Below, piece after piece: positions 40,614-53,140 of a stretch of 64,000 nucleotides of DNA. The notes below the pieces were generated by a model. It was not told the DNA's origin and did no database searches. It saw only the letters and a list, made by a program, of their open reading frames with translations. Location of the stretch: contig OX438749.1 of the NCBI GenBank assembly GCA_949316235.1, positions 8,636,914-8,700,913 on the forward strand. The letters run 5' to 3'. Source of the stretch: Oegoconia quadripuncta. Taxonomy: Eukaryota; Arthropoda; Insecta; Lepidoptera; Autostichidae. Each line of letters starts with the position of its first letter. The stretch's first letter is position 1. The translations under genes and the position numbers were made by a program.

Positions 40614-41883
40614 TGGTGTCGATTCGGATGTACACCTACTAGACTAAACTACACTAAAATTAGGTTTAGTTAAGTCAAATGACGTTTGCTATTTGGAAAA
40701 TTACAAACTTAACTAATTTGACAGGACTTGACTTATTTTAGTTTTATCGAATTCAACTTAGTTCAAAACACATTTTTGCTAGTCGGGATGACCAAATATC
40801 GTCTAAAATAAGAAACGTCAAACGTAAATTAACTTAATTTTAGTCGATACATAATTTTGTATGGTCTAACCTAACTAACTAAACAATTGAAAATTCTAGT
40901 CGGATGTTTTGCAATAATACGTCAAAAGAATATTTTTGAATTGAGCTGGTTGGCTGGATAGATCGTAGAGTACGTGGTTGGAGCTGTGGTAGAGATGCAG
41001 ATAAAAGGTAACTAAGGTATCTACCTTGTAGATAAAAGTTTTACAATATTGATTGCGGCTCGCCTATTTACTTACTTACGCACCTACTTAAAACCTTTTC
41101 TCTGTCCGCTCCTATTTTAATTCTGGTCGGAAGTTTTGCAATAATACGTCAAAAGTATTTTTTTTTGAATTGAGCTGGTTGGCGGGATAGATGATATATT
41201 ACGTGTTTGGAGTGGATGCAGATGAAATATACCTAGGTCTCTAATTTGTAGATAAAAGTTTTACCTACTTATTGATTGCGACTCGCCTATTTAAATAAGT
41301 ACTTACTTACCTACATAAAACCTCTTCTCTGTGCGCTTCTATTTCAAATGCTGATTGTGACAGAAAATTGAGAAAAATAAATAATATAAAAACCGACAAG
41401 CAAAATCGTTTATAACGCCATCTGTAAATGGCCAATCTTATGGCAGATAGAAAAATGCTGCAAAAATTTCAAAGCTTTTCAAAACAGGTTATCAAAAATG
41501 ACTACAACACTTGACTTCCTAAAACTTCCCAAAATTAATAAACCGTTCAAGTTGACGCTTGATAAGCTGTTGCTTATTAAAACAGTATCAAAAAATAGTA
41601 TTGAGACTGAGACGCGATCTCAATCTCAAGATCGATTTATTAATACGCCCTAAGAAGAGAAAAACCGATGTAGATGTTAAAACAAGAAATCCGCGTTTTT
41701 ACAGTGCCGCTATCGCATTTTCATATTTTTTGTTTGTCTGGCCACACTATTCAATTTAGTTATCTTAACCTCTGTCAAACAAGGTTTATTAGTTCGTGCG
41801 CAAACCCATGCACTTGATTAAACAAATTTTAGTCTATTTTGTTAAGTTTAGTTTTAGTTGGTTGTACATCCGAATCGACACCA
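40614..41883. mobile_element. 1.27-kb DNA element with TGGTGTCGATTCGG termini
   Basis: The left end TGGTGTCGATTCGGATGTAC and the right end (GTACATCCGAATCGACACCA) are inverted copies, matching the 144-bp MITE at 18636-18779. Inside, a segment starting GTTTTGCAATAATACGTCAA is tandemly duplicated (about 40897-41120 and 41126-41345, period near 227 bp). No transposase ORF is seen, so it is non-autonomous. A relic of another MITE lies near 41600-41655. Confidence 0.72.
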
Positions 41884-42779
41884 TTACGCGTATAGTTAGC
41901 GGTTTGAGAACGACTATGCGGACCTAAGTTACAGAAATCTAAACATCCCGCGGTCGTATCGTATTGACTAATGTAAACGAGCCATTACAACAATGTACGT
42001 TCATAATATTACACAGTAATGTGTAGCGGATCAAGTGGAGCAAAGTAAATATTATTATTATATTATTATATAGACAAACGCTGGTTGTCTGCATTACAAT
42101 TGTCGCATATTTTACTCGACTACGTAGATAGCCTCCACTGGTGACCAGTGACATTTTCATACGATGTTTCCGTGCTGCTCGGACCGATTTATTAACATTC
42201 CCATGTTATTATTAACATTAAAATTCGTTGGCCTACAGGGGTGGGTTGCAAACACCGGCTATATTAGGTAGGTGGCCTACAAATCCACCAATCCACACTG
42301 GGTTTATTATAGGTAGGTGAAAATATTTCCTGTATTTATGTTAGAGTATCGTCGCACTCTGGCCGCGTTGATAACTAAGTTACAAAGTTCATAATACAAA
42401 CCAATATAATATCTTTTTCTTTTTACTCCCGTGTTTTTAAGTTACTCTTCTTTTTCTACACTGAAGGGTTTTATTTTGATTATATTAAAATAAGAATAAA
42501 ATTCGTTGCACAAAAAACATTGTATACTACAAAACAGTTGTAAATGTTAAAGAAATGGGTAAATGCGAGGTATTCATACTTAATTTTACCTCTGGCTTTC
42601 AAACTAGAGTATCCCTGTAACAGACATCTTAGTTTTAGAATTATTTATTCTGTGGGCACTAACAGGATAGTTGTAATTTTTCAATACTAATGATGACGAA
42701 CATGTTCGCTTGCAGGTGTCCGTGTGGGTGCATATTGTATAATAATAATAAATATTTCGAACCATTACACCAATTTAAA
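41884..42779. other. Intergenic DNA, no gene seen
   Basis: It is AT-rich. I find no coding frame or clear repeat of length. Confidence 0.35.
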
Positions 42780-42930
42780 TTACATTATCTATAATAAACT
42801 AAAAATAAACATTGTGACTCGGGAATAAATGTTCATATTCACCACACAAACATTTACCCCTAGCCAGATCTGAACCCGCAACCGTTGGTTTAGAGGGCAG
42901 GCGCTTACCCATTACACCAATCAGTCGTTT
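42780..42930 (-). mobile_element. tRNA-derived SINE (family C)
   Basis: Read on the minus strand it has GATTGGTGTAATGGGTAAGC (box A-like), CAACGGTTGCGGGTTCAGAT (decayed box B) and GGGGTAAATGTTTGTGTGGT, then ATGAACATTTATTCCCGAGT. It matches the copy at 54340-54482 closely. Confidence 0.7.
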
Positions 42931-43689
42931 ATTATATAATATGAAATATTATCGGTCTCAATACAGCTTGGCCTAAATTTTACACCTAAACCCGATCCCT
43001 TTCCATTAGGATTAATGTTGATCAGAAAACGCCTGCCGTTGACATATTATCTGGAATACGTGCCAACCTTCTTCCTGCTTATATACGCCGCTCCGGTCCA
43101 ATTTCCTTTGCTAAATATCCGCCTGACTCCGCGCCGGATGCCTTGGAATTTATTTATGTCTGTGAAATATACAAAGTGGAATTCAGCTGTTTTTAGAATG
43201 TAAAAAAATTGTACTCAAATAGTGCCCAAAGGAATAAATTAGTGCCACAGTGCTTTAAGAGTTATCCAACATTCCTACTTTATCTATGATTATGTTTTAA
43301 TCCATTAAAGACGTTCCATAAATAATACTTCAAAAACAAAGAAGTATATGCATATGAGAAATGAGGATTCCAGGATCACGTGACGCGAATAACGCTTAAA
43401 CTACATTGGCACAATTTTTTTTCTTTTGGGCACTATTTGGAACTATTTCAGCACAATTTTTTGACATTGTCAAAATAGCTGAATTCCAATGTGTGAATTC
43501 TAGCATCACGCACGTAAAAGTTTTGGATGAATATTGGTTCAGCATTTTCCAAGTTATCCAACGTGGAGTTTGTTTCAGAGTTTGTAATTAATAAAGTCAG
43601 GAGCAATATTTACGACGTATGTGTAGATAAGGTAGGTAGGTATTGTCATAGAAAGTAACAATTTAAGTTTAATAAATATTTAAGCATTT

Positions 43690-43965
43690 AAAAACCCAAA
43701 AACCTGACAACATGTTCGGTTTTTTGCGGCCGTCGTGTATGATTTTTTACCATAAAATGTATCATAAGCAGTCCAGGGATCAAAACGAATCCTACGACAC
43801 CTTGCACTTCAAAATCGCTCAAGCTGTTTAGGCTACAGGGATACCTCCCTACAGAGGAATCTACATACATGCATACCATCGAAAAACATAATGCTCCTTG
43901 CTGAGACAGTCGGGTAAAAAACACGCCGTCCTTTTCTGTTGGGAACGGAGAGAGTTGGATCAAAC
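43690..43965 (-). repeat. Dispersed repeat, one of three copies
   Basis: On the minus strand, ACCCGACTGTCTCAGCAAGG and a later GGTAAAAAATCATACACGAC... GTTGTCAGGTTTTTGGG tail match the order seen on the plus strand at 47619-47790 and 63405-63625. The 91-codon ORF across it is therefore part of a repeat and not a gene. Confidence 0.5.
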
Positions 43966-43969
43966 CTAT

Positions 43970-44310
43970 TGTACAATCGACAACACAATTAAGATAACAG
44001 ACGTTTATTATAATGTATGTAGGAAAAGTCTAAAGGGAAATTACCTAAGCTAGAATAGAACCCACACGTCTCTTCCTATGGGAGTCTTTAAAGGCGACTA
44101 AGGGACTTTCCACCAAAAATATCGATAGTTTTGCACGTTTCCCTGCACCCCCTGTCACATGTGCATTTCTGTATATTTGTTAAGGTGAACCGTGGATGTT
44201 GTTTCAATCATTAGCCTTTTAATGTAATATAATGTTTGGGCACTATTGTTTTTAGAATATCTCCGACTACCGCATTTGGCATAGATGTCGAGGCGTTATG
44301 TATGTATATT
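43970..44310 (+). repeat. Dispersed repeat related to the element at 27267-27781
   Basis: It shares an ACAATCGACAACACAATTAA start, TTAAAGGCGACTAAGGGACT, the block GATAGTTTTGCACGTTTCCC and TAGAATATCTCCGACTACCG, in the same order as at 27267-27560. No right terminus is found. Confidence 0.6.
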
Positions 44311-45183
44311 TAGTAATTTCTTTAATATACTGGATGAGTTTTTTACCGTAAGGAAAAAATAGGGCATAGGTATTAGCAAAGTGAAATATAAGGTATTGGC
44401 ATAGGTAGTTTTTTTTTTCTTCAAATTACAATACAAACTACAACTAATCATGTAATACTACAGTCATGAATGATTAATAATGAAGCCGACTGTACCTTAT
44501 AAATAAATCATATCGGATATTTGCTGAAGGAAAATTTATGAGATACCTACCAAACCCTTTTTTGCAGTTGGATAATTATGACGCTTAATTAGTTGGTTAA
44601 TTGAGTTATCCAACAGAATTGCCAAATTTGTCAAAGTTTCTTGCGTAATATTAGTTAGTTCCTATATTTTTATAACGAAATTCTTATAGTTATTAAATAC
44701 AATAATAATATAACAAATCCTACCTGTTAGTAAAAGATTCCTACTCTCTTCCCTCCTACAACACATGAAAAGCCTGAGGCACCGCAGTACCAATATGTAA
44801 GAAACTAAGTTGGTTGCGCAAAGAGACAGGACAAACTAAACATTTCTTTACTCTATTGTTGTATGATATGTCTATAACAGGTATAAGTATCTAAATAATT
44901 AACTATGTAAATATGCGATGCGAAACGATTTGATCTGCCGTCACCCGTCAGCAGCGTACAATAAGTCAGAATGTTTTTAGAGTCATGTATTATTTCTCCG
45001 CATTGGTTTATTTTCTAAGCCCCGACGAAAAGCGACGGGTGTTATGTATTTGACAGCGTTGTGTGTATGTCTAGTATTTATCCGGACGTATCACAGTAAT
45101 GTGTGGTCCGATATGATTGCAATTTTTATAAGACTAAATGAAGGGACAGTTTCTTAGCCATCTATTATTAAATAGTTTTCCGC
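44311..45183. other. Intergenic DNA with short repeat fragments
   Basis: Positions 44330-44420 (GGATGAGTTTTTTACCGTAA; GATATTGGCATAGGTAG-like) recur at 60145-60235. Positions 45000-45130 hold a GACGAAAAGCGACGGGTGTT block typical of dispersed lepidopteran repeats. There is no gene. Confidence 0.4.
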
Positions 45184-45451
45184 CTTCCGAACTACTCACT
45201 TTATCGGGACAAAAAACATCCTATGTCATACATAATCCAGGGCATATTTTACATATACCATTTCATCCAAATCCGTTTATCTTTTCACCGTGATTGAGCG
45301 ACAAACTAAACAAAATATCCTATAGGTAGAATATACCCTGGATTAAGACATAGGATATTTTTGTCCCTATAAAGTGAGCAGTTCCCGCGGGATAATCAAA
45401 TTTCCGCGATAAATTTATTCCACGCAGGCGTAGCCGCGAGCTGAAAGCTAG
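45184..45451. mobile_element. Two Helitron fragments in head-to-head inversion
   Basis: Positions 45313-45451 read on the plus strand as the 3' half of the short Helitron (CATAGGATATTTTTG; AGTTCCCGCGGGATAA; ends GAAAGCTAG before T). Positions 45184-45300 are the same family on the minus strand (CGCTCAATCACGGTGAAAAG reading down to GATAAAGTGAGTAGTTC). Together they form an imperfect inverted repeat of about 115 bp per arm. Confidence 0.65.
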
Positions 45452-45918
45452 TGTTTAGTGAAAATTGCTTAATCCGTTTCGAAGATTAGCTTTTGTTTTG
45501 GTTTATCTGGATGATATAATCGCCTGTTTTCTCGAAGGTTTTCTAAATTTACAAAAAATATAGTTATTTATTTTAAAGGAAAGCGCGATTATCAACTGAT
45601 TGTACCTACCTACAATCAGTCGGCCAAGAAAGTCCTTTATCAACGTTACCAGATGGCAAGTCCATTTTCTTTTGTCAGGGGACACTGTTCTTATATATCT
45701 ATAAATGGCCTGCGTTGTTTTGTTCCGCGTTAAATATAGGACAGCTGAAATTACAGGCTAAAGAGGCATTTAATATGGAGTTTATAAAGAGGTATTACGA
45801 GTAAAGCCGAGATGACTAAAGTTGCCATGCGTCTCGTATATACGAGCCTGTCCTCATATTTCGCAGCCCGTCCCCTATTACATTTTTTCCATTTAAGTCC
45901 CATAATCGTCATCCCTGC

Positions 45919-46027
45919 CTAAGACATAGGATATTTAGACAGTTATAAAGTGAGTAGTTCCAGCGGGATAAACAAATTTCCGCGATGAATTTGTTCCACG
46001 CAGGCGAAGCCGCGGGCGAAAAACTAG
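45919..46027 (+). mobile_element. 3' fragment of a short Helitron
   Basis: It has AAGACATAGGATATTTAGAC, GTTCCAGCGGGATAAACAAA and the terminal GGCGAAGCCGCGGGCGAAAA then ACTAG before T. The 5' half is missing. Confidence 0.7.
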
Positions 46028-47065
46028 TAGATATTGATATAAATTTAGCGTGACACTAAAGTCACTGTTAATGTGTATACTATCGATATAATATTAAAGA
46101 CTTCAGAGAAGTTACAATATTTTAAAGACGAGTCTGGCTTTGGTGAGTATAGTGGCACTTAATATTTCACCTGAAGACAGGAGCTGGTGAGTCGGCGGCG
46201 ATCATTCATTCTGAAACACGAGGTAGTTAATGTTTTATGAGGGAGGGTAAAGGGAGGTCAATCGTCAGGTATCATTCATTCGATAACACATAACAACTGA
46301 TGTTATTGTTTCATGATAGGTATATTAGTCTATGTGCTTACACCTCAGTAATGGATTACAACGTTTTATGAATACATACTACATAGCAGTCGTATAGCAT
46401 ATAGCAGCGTATTGACAGATACGTGCGACAAAACGTGTGACAAAATATATCGCACGTGAACATGCTACCCTTGATGGTTTGGTGTAACTTGTCACATAAT
46501 TCATTTTGGATTAACGATGAATTGTCTTGTAAAGGCTATGCAAAGCTATTTGGATAACATAATAGAATTCATGACATAACGGATTACATAATGATTATCA
46601 CCTAACTACTCGTAAGATAGGTATACCTGTATAGGCATGCTGGCGCTTAGGGAAAGCGCCAGCAAGTCACGCCAGGAAATAGAGATTTAGCCTTCACCTC
46701 CAAAATATAGGTGTCGCGGCGGTTAGGGCGCTCTAGGTACTTTGACGAAAACTCAAGAGTCCTTGAAAAGGGCTACATATTTTTGCGTTTTAGCGAAAGA
46801 GCAGGCGATACAGTTTGCTCGAAGTGTCCGATCAAAGGTGGTCATTTAAAGAGCTGGTGATACAGTCTGGTCGAACACGGTGATCAGCGGTGGGCCAGCG
46901 CATAAGTCTGGTGGTTACGCCTGCGCTAGACTTCTGGGTACCCTGATTTAGAGCAGTGACCTGGAACTTGAGTTCGGCCTGTGACTTGAACTAAGTGCCA
47001 GGTTATGTAACCTTTGTACATTATATTTTTTGTTTTTTTTTAAGTTATAATTGCATTTTTATTCG
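46028..47065. other. Intergenic DNA, no gene seen
   Basis: A short hairpin (GCTGGCGCTT and AAGCGCCAGC) lies at 46640-46665. I see nothing else of note. Confidence 0.35.
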
Positions 47066-47425
47066 TTTTAAACAACCGTTGATAAAAATTAATTGACAGA
47101 TGTTTACCGTTTTTTAATTATTCTTTATTATCCTTTATTATTAAATAATTTACAATCTACCATCATGATAGATTGCGCCAAAATGGCTGAAGCGAGTTTG
47201 AAAACGATTCCTTTTTCGAAAGCTGATAATTTGTAATTTGTTTAATGAATGCCTACACCTACATTGTAACTCGATTATTTGTAATTTCGCTATGAAACTC
47301 GAGTTCCCACAGACAAGTTTATTTATTTATAAAATTTGTAAATTATTTAATAATAAAGGATAATAAAGAATAATTAAAAAACGGTAAACATCTGTCAATT
47401 AATTTTTATCAACGGTTGTTTAAAA
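47066..47425. mobile_element. 360-bp MITE with 89-bp arms
   Basis: The arms 47066-47154 and 47337-47425 are close to perfect inverted copies (left TTTTAAACAACCGTTGATAA, right its complement). The central 180 bp has no ORF. Long, nearly identical arms suggest a young insertion. Confidence 0.82.
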
Positions 47426-48360
47426 TCTTAAAGTCTATGGGAATAGAGAGACAGGTTGGGATTTGAATATGTTTGAAGTTTAATTTTCTGTTTTCCAGAT
47501 CTTTAGGTATAGTCCACCCTATCATATTTTTTATTTCAAGTGTTGTAAGTTTGAAGTGTTTGTCTGGCTGTGTGCCTGTATGTGGCATTGCAGTGCTAGA
47601 CTAGTTGAATAAATTTGAAAACGGCTTTTTTACCCGATTGTCCAAGAAAAGAGGGTGATGATGTATTGTCCGTTCCTGTGGCGCAACCTTTAGCCTAAAC
47701 GGCTTGACCGATTTCGAAGTGAAGTAAAAAATACAACATGGAGCCCACAAAATACAAAATATGCTGTCGGGTTTTTTGATTTTTAAATACTTACATAGTT
47801 ATTTGTAAACTAGTAAACTAGCCATGTTGATGGAAGGCAGTTAAGCTGTTTCCAAGAAGTTTAGTTTTTAATACTGTTAATTTGTTACGTTTGGTTATTT
47901 CATTTGTCTAGAGGATTTCCTATTTAATAAAATAGGTATTTAAAACAACAGATTAGGTTTATAATGATTTGGCCTCAGAATTAGATAAGATTTAAAACGC
48001 TCGACATTAATTAAAATGTCTATCATCAATATCATATCAGCCACAGGACGTCCACTGCTGAACATAGGCCTCCCCCATAGAATTAAAAAAAATGGCTTTA
48101 CCTAATAATAATAAAAGGCAGCGATTGTTGACCAAGGACGAAAAATACAAAATGCAAACCGTCTTTTAGTTTTCCAAATAGTTATAGTTTTATTTCAACA
48201 TTTTTGGTGAGTGTCCAAGCACTTAGCCCGGTCAACAGCTTGTCGATACTATAAGATGACAGGGCGGCCTTGCCTCTAAGTAAGTATACATATAGGTACA
48301 ATCGTTAGAGCCCAGGAGTAGGTATACATCCCGCTAAGTTGAAATCCGAGCCACACATAA
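47426..48360. repeat. Intergenic DNA with two repeat fragments
   Basis: Positions 47619-47790 belong to the three-copy repeat also at 43690-43965 and 63405-63625 (GGAGCCCACAAAATACAAAA; GCTGTCGGGTTTTTTG). Positions 48035-48075 (CCACAGGACGTCCACTGCTG) are a LINE 3'-end block whose inverse is at 22836-22872. There is no gene. Confidence 0.5.
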
Positions 48361-48656
48361 CTGGGGACCAATCGCGCTATTTTACAATGGTTTTACCGTT
48401 CGAACGGAACGTTTTTGGTTTTGGTTTAGCTTTTAAAAATGGTATCACGTTGTTTTTTGTGAACGATTATTATCGTTGATGCTACCAAAGTAAAACCAAA
48501 CCCGAAATGTTTAGAGCTAACCACGGGTATTAAAAAAAATTAGTTTAATTTCCGTTCAAATGAATTAGCGCGATACGAAATGCGCTTAACGTAACTTTTT
48601 TTGGTTATGGTTTAGCTTTGGTATTATCGTTCAAACTTAGCGCGATCGGCCCCCAG
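48361..48656. mobile_element. 296-bp MITE, uninterrupted copy
   Basis: The ends CTGGGGACCAATCGCGCTAT and AGCGCGATCGGCCCCCAG form inverted terminal repeats. A second copy at 55033-58256 is interrupted by a LINE, so this copy serves as the empty-site reference. Confidence 0.82.
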
Positions 48657-51169
48657 GTCTTCGTTTACAAAGATAGTTTTAAAACTTTTGGTTTGCAGTT
48701 ACAAAGAACTTGCAGGGACTTACTACATCAGTATACCTAGCTGCTCAACTTCAACTACTTCATTTAAATTTCGTATGAGTTTTTCCCAGAGTTTTCGAAC
48801 TACGTTTATGGACTCCTCCAGCTGTACTTTAATGCTGTCGTTCGCAAACAGTAACAATATCTTCCCTTTAATCACGAAGAACACTAGTGGGATAGTAAGA
48901 TTTATCTCGGAATGATATCTAATAGAGGTACAGGTATATACTTAGGTATAGTAACTTTTTATAGAACCAAACAATCATGAAATAAGACTGATCGAGACTT
49001 GGCCCTACTTTACTAGAATTGTTATTTTTGAAAATATTTTATTGTTCCAATTTAATAAAGATAGGTCAGTTATATATATAATAATAATAGTGTATCAAAT
49101 TATGTACGTCCGTCCCACCATACACTAGGAACTCATGAATTGATGTTCGTTGGTGGCACATTTGTAGGTAAGGATTAGGTACACTAGACTAAACCAAATT
49201 GTCTTGTCGTGTTATACATTACTCCAAAGACCAATTCTTGTTAATTGTTTCGGCATTAAGGGTATAAGTTTTGTTTTATTTTTTAATATTCATGCACTTG
49301 ACCTCAATCACACAAATATCAATCAATCAAGGTAGATAATATTATTTCCTCAGTCTGAACAATTCGATTATTCGATTCGATTCGACGCGGTAGCAAGTGT
49401 TTTGGCAAAGTACGTACTTAGAGCGCGCCGTTTGGTAAGCGGATCGCAGATGAATTGCGGGCTCCGCGATTACCCTATCGCTGCGTCAGCGTTACTTGAC
49501 TTCAAATACTTGGCGACAAATAGTCTGAAAGCTAACTTCGTAGCATTGCTACCGAGTAATGTGAAAATCAATTTTTGAAGATTTCTCTTCTGGCGACAAA
49601 ATGCAAGCTTTAGCTTGCCAAGTATTAAAATTTATTGTTATCTGCATTGTTAATGTTCGAATGCAACATTATTGATAGTTTTAATGGAATATAAAAATCA
49701 TTATTAAGAATTTCTAGTTTACCTATAAGTTAAGGACTGTGGTTTACAACATCAACAATTTATTGCGTGAATTACTTCGCCAGAGAATATACGTGATAGG
49801 AAATAAATATAGGTATGATATAACGGGTCGTTGGAACCAATTTCGATTAAGTGATCATGATAACGCTGAATATTAGTGGAGACATGTCTCCGAGCTGACA
49901 TTAATTAAGTTTGTTCACAATATTAGTCTATATTTATGGTATAGGTACATACATTATACGAGTAATAAATAGATATGAAGTAATTATCGTATGAATACCA
50001 ATCAGTTGAACCACAGCATTGTCTTACTAGGGTAGCTATACATGTATTTGTGTGTCGCTAAATGGGTCAAATAAACGATTTTTATTCTTATAATCCGCCA
50101 CGCGGTATATTATATCGTAATCTGATGCCCTGCTGCTTTCTTTCTTCTTCTTTAGTTCTTTCGTCAGCCTGAACCTCTCGATAGTACGGTATAATCCGTG
50201 AATTACGGAATTGGTCTAATACTTGCCAGTCAGTATTTGCAAGTCACAGCTGTTGGTCGCTGATTCAGCGTTTAAAACAACCAGGCCGGTGCCCTCGGAA
50301 GTACGGAAACACTCGTAAAAAATAACCACTAGTGGTCTGGTAACCGAAGAAAAAAATGTTGCTTAACTTCGATAATCGAAAAGCAATCAACACATTATTG
50401 AAACATTGGTTTGCAACAGATTTGAACCCGATCAACAGGAACTCTCCTTTCAAACTTAACCGAGTCGTTCAAATCCCTTAGGTACGAATAACACTCGTTA
50501 TTTCCACTGACAAGTTTCCAAGAATTTAAAAAGAAGAACTCTCCATTAAGTTTAAAACTGGTTAAAGACTTGGTGAAACGAGCTCCAGCGAGCGGATGTC
50601 TAAACTTGTTGTGCTAGTTTACAGAATTCCGTAACAAAAAGATAAAAAAGGAATCGTTCTGTTGACGCGTCCATGAATATGGAATTTCTGTAGTGCGTTG
50701 GAAATTTGATGGCCATTGTAAAAATTAATTACCTAGTCAATTTCATTTATTTTTATCTTTTTTTATTTTATTATTTTATCTTTGTCTAAAATGTAGACTC
50801 GAAATGCAGACATAGCAAACATGACATTTATTAAATTAAAATTGTCGTACAGTTCAAAAGTATTTCTATGCATTTGGATAGTTGCTTTATACTAAAGATG
50901 AAAAAGAAAATACCTACCATTCCCCTTCGATTGCGAAACAAGAAATCTAACATTAGTTATCAGTTTACTGATAGAGTAGTTAACAGAAAAAATAAAATGT
51001 CTCTCCAGCAACCAAATTATACAAATAAATTAGTCTTGAAATAAACTCTGTTGTGTGCTAATTGTGTTTATAAAAGTACCTACTATTAATAAATCAATAT
51101 TTTATTACTTAATCACATACTTATTTACATTTTATACTTGCTTAGAAAAGGGCATTGCGTTCGAGTATA
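48657..51169. other. Intergenic DNA, no supported gene
   Basis: On the minus strand, about 48718-48890 is an open frame of roughly 57 codons with a charged helical run (QLEESINVVRKLWEKLIRNL) ending at a stop. It has no start or clear splice sites and is not called as a gene. The remainder to 51169 is AT-rich with short ORFs only. Confidence 0.35.
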
Positions 51170-51222
51170 ATACAGGATGAATTTGTATTCGTATAATTTC
51201 CATTAACTGGTGACGCCGGTAT
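51170..51222 (-). mobile_element. End fragment of the MITE family at 27975 and 52008
   Basis: ACAGGATGAATTTGTATTCG then TATAATTTCC and GTTAATGG-type inner bases match (inverted) 28338-28385. The rest of the element is missing. Confidence 0.6.
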
Positions 51223-52007
51223 TTATTATTATTATTATTATTAATTTCATCCACTATAGTCGCACCTATACATATAACATGGGCGCGCGAGTCCAATTCG
51301 CTCCTGCCCGATTTTCCACCCTGTAAACTGTAAAGGAACTTTTATGGGTGAAAGTATTCACATCCCACCTTAGCTGAAAATTTAGTGCAACATCTTGTAT
51401 GGGAACTGGTTTCAAATGGACTAGTCGTTGATACTTGGCATAGTTGTTCGTTAGGTTAGGTGGCATGAGAGGCACCGCAAACGTGGCGGGAGGAGGGGGG
51501 AAAGTTTGAAATTGCCGCGTTCTGCTTTGACGCATATATTTCCCTAAATATAGGTACTAGTGCAAGTGATATATTATCGAGTAATTCAAGGACGATAAAT
51601 TCATTTCTGGTACAAAAATATTTGGCAAAACCCATAAAATCTGAACAATATTTGTTTGACGACGACGTCACCGTTGTTAGCGTCACATTTCGATAGTGAG
51701 ATGTTCTCAGTGACACAGTGCAAAATATTTTTCTTCAGGAAATGTTATTTTACGAATGTCACTAGCTAGAAGTATGTTGGTAAAATTGGGTTAGTATTAC
51801 GAAAATGTAGACGAATACTCGAGTTCAACACTTATTATGTGAGCGGTCGTCCAGAGCGGTTAGAGAACTATACATCTGACTATCGATTTTTGCATCCATA
51901 CGATTACGACCTTGAAAAATTCTGCAAGTCGTATTATATTAATTTTAAAATCGATAAGATAAAACGATACCTAATACATTAGTAAATTGCTACCGTATTA
52001 TACAGTG
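51223..52007. other. Intergenic DNA, no gene seen
   Basis: The overlapping minus-strand ORFs at 51266-51716 have no recognisable motifs. Confidence 0.35.
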
Positions 52008-52240
52008 TGAAATTTAGTTACGAACAACTTTCCACTAGGAACCACAGCCGAGTTCAGCCGAAAATTGTTGGATTTCCATATTAAAACTGGTTTCAGAATG
52101 GGTTACTTTGTATGGGTAATCGAATTTTTTTATCTAATTCAACTATGGTTCTTTGGAGAAAGTTGTTTATAATCAAGAGTGGTACCACCAGTTAATGGGA
52201 ATTACACGAATTAAAATTTACCCTGTATACCACCAACTAA
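52008..52240. mobile_element. Foldback MITE related to 27975-28385
   Basis: It shares ACGAACAACTTTCCACTAGG, AAAATTGTTGGATTTCCAT and TCAACTATGGTTCTTTGGAG with the copy at 28183-28330. Its two halves are inverted relative to each other. The ends are TACAGTGTGAAAT and TTTACCCTGTA. Confidence 0.75.
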
Positions 52241-52816
52241 TTATTCGGAATAGGTGTTTGGGTTTTAGGTGGTGTTACGGAAGTCAATGCGCAAAGGATA
52301 GGGTGATAATTAGTCTTGAAAAAGTATAAAACAAAAGTGTAAACAGCCCATATAGTACCATTTTTGGTAGCGTGTTAATACAGTATTTAAAAAAGTGTTA
52401 AAAATCAAATCTTGAATAAAGTATATTTTGTAATAAAGTAGGTAAGTTTCAACTATCACCGTTATTAAGGCTTAGAATTTTCCTTATACCCTGTATATCG
52501 CAAGATTTGAAACAGCAAATGTAATACGCTTTAAGTCTATAATAAATAATCCCTTAAGGTGTAACCCAGTTTTGAAGTAGGTACCAATCCGGACCCCTAT
52601 TAATTAAGTCCCTAACTCGGAGGAAAATCGCAGTTATCGTAACCCAAGCGTAAATTTAGTGCAGTGAATAACTTAATTTAATGAAGACGATCTATACCTA
52701 AGAATCTTGATTGGTTGGAGCTCGTTATTAACAAATTGTTATTATATTCTGCCACTACACGACTATAACTTGCTAACAACAAATTATCTATATTTGTAAC
52801 AAAATAGGAGTATATG
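52241..52816. other. Intergenic DNA, no gene seen
   Basis: It is AT-rich with no supported ORF or repeat. Confidence 0.35.
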
Positions 52817-53129
52817 GGGTGCGTCGGTGGCTTAGCGGTTAAGACGCGGTTTCCCAATTTAGGAGATCCGGGTTCGATTCCCAGGCAGGCCAATGTACCA
52901 ATGAGTTTTTAAATTTAATTTAATTACATATGTGCATTTATCCGACTGCTCTTAAACGGTGAAGGCAAACATCCTGAGGAAACTTGCATGCCTGAGAAAT
53001 AAAAATCCAAAGGCATGTGAAGTTCCCAACCCGCATTGGGCCAGCTTGGTGGACTATGACCCATACTCCCTCATATACGAGGGAAGGCCTATATCTCTGT
53101 AGTGGGATGTTTACGGGCTGATGAAGATG
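52817..53129 (+). mobile_element. tRNA-derived SINE (family A) with 11-bp target-site duplication
   Basis: AGGAGTATATG flanks the element directly, at 52806-52816 and 53130-53140. The head has consensus RNA polymerase III boxes: box A TGGCTTAGCGG at 52828-52838 and box B GGTTCGATTCC at 52871-52881. The body (TGCATTTATCCGACTGCTCT; GGCCTATATCTCTGTAGTGG) matches the copy at 61163-61464. Intact boxes and duplications suggest a fairly recent insertion. Confidence 0.9.
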
Positions 53130-53140
53130 AGGAGTATATG

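Noticed and set aside
43688..43963. 91-codon minus-strand ORF
   Set aside because: It lies on a repeat with copies at 47619 and 63405 whose frames are not kept.
52828..52881. tRNA gene on the plus strand
   Set aside because: It is the head of a SINE bounded by an 11-bp target duplication.
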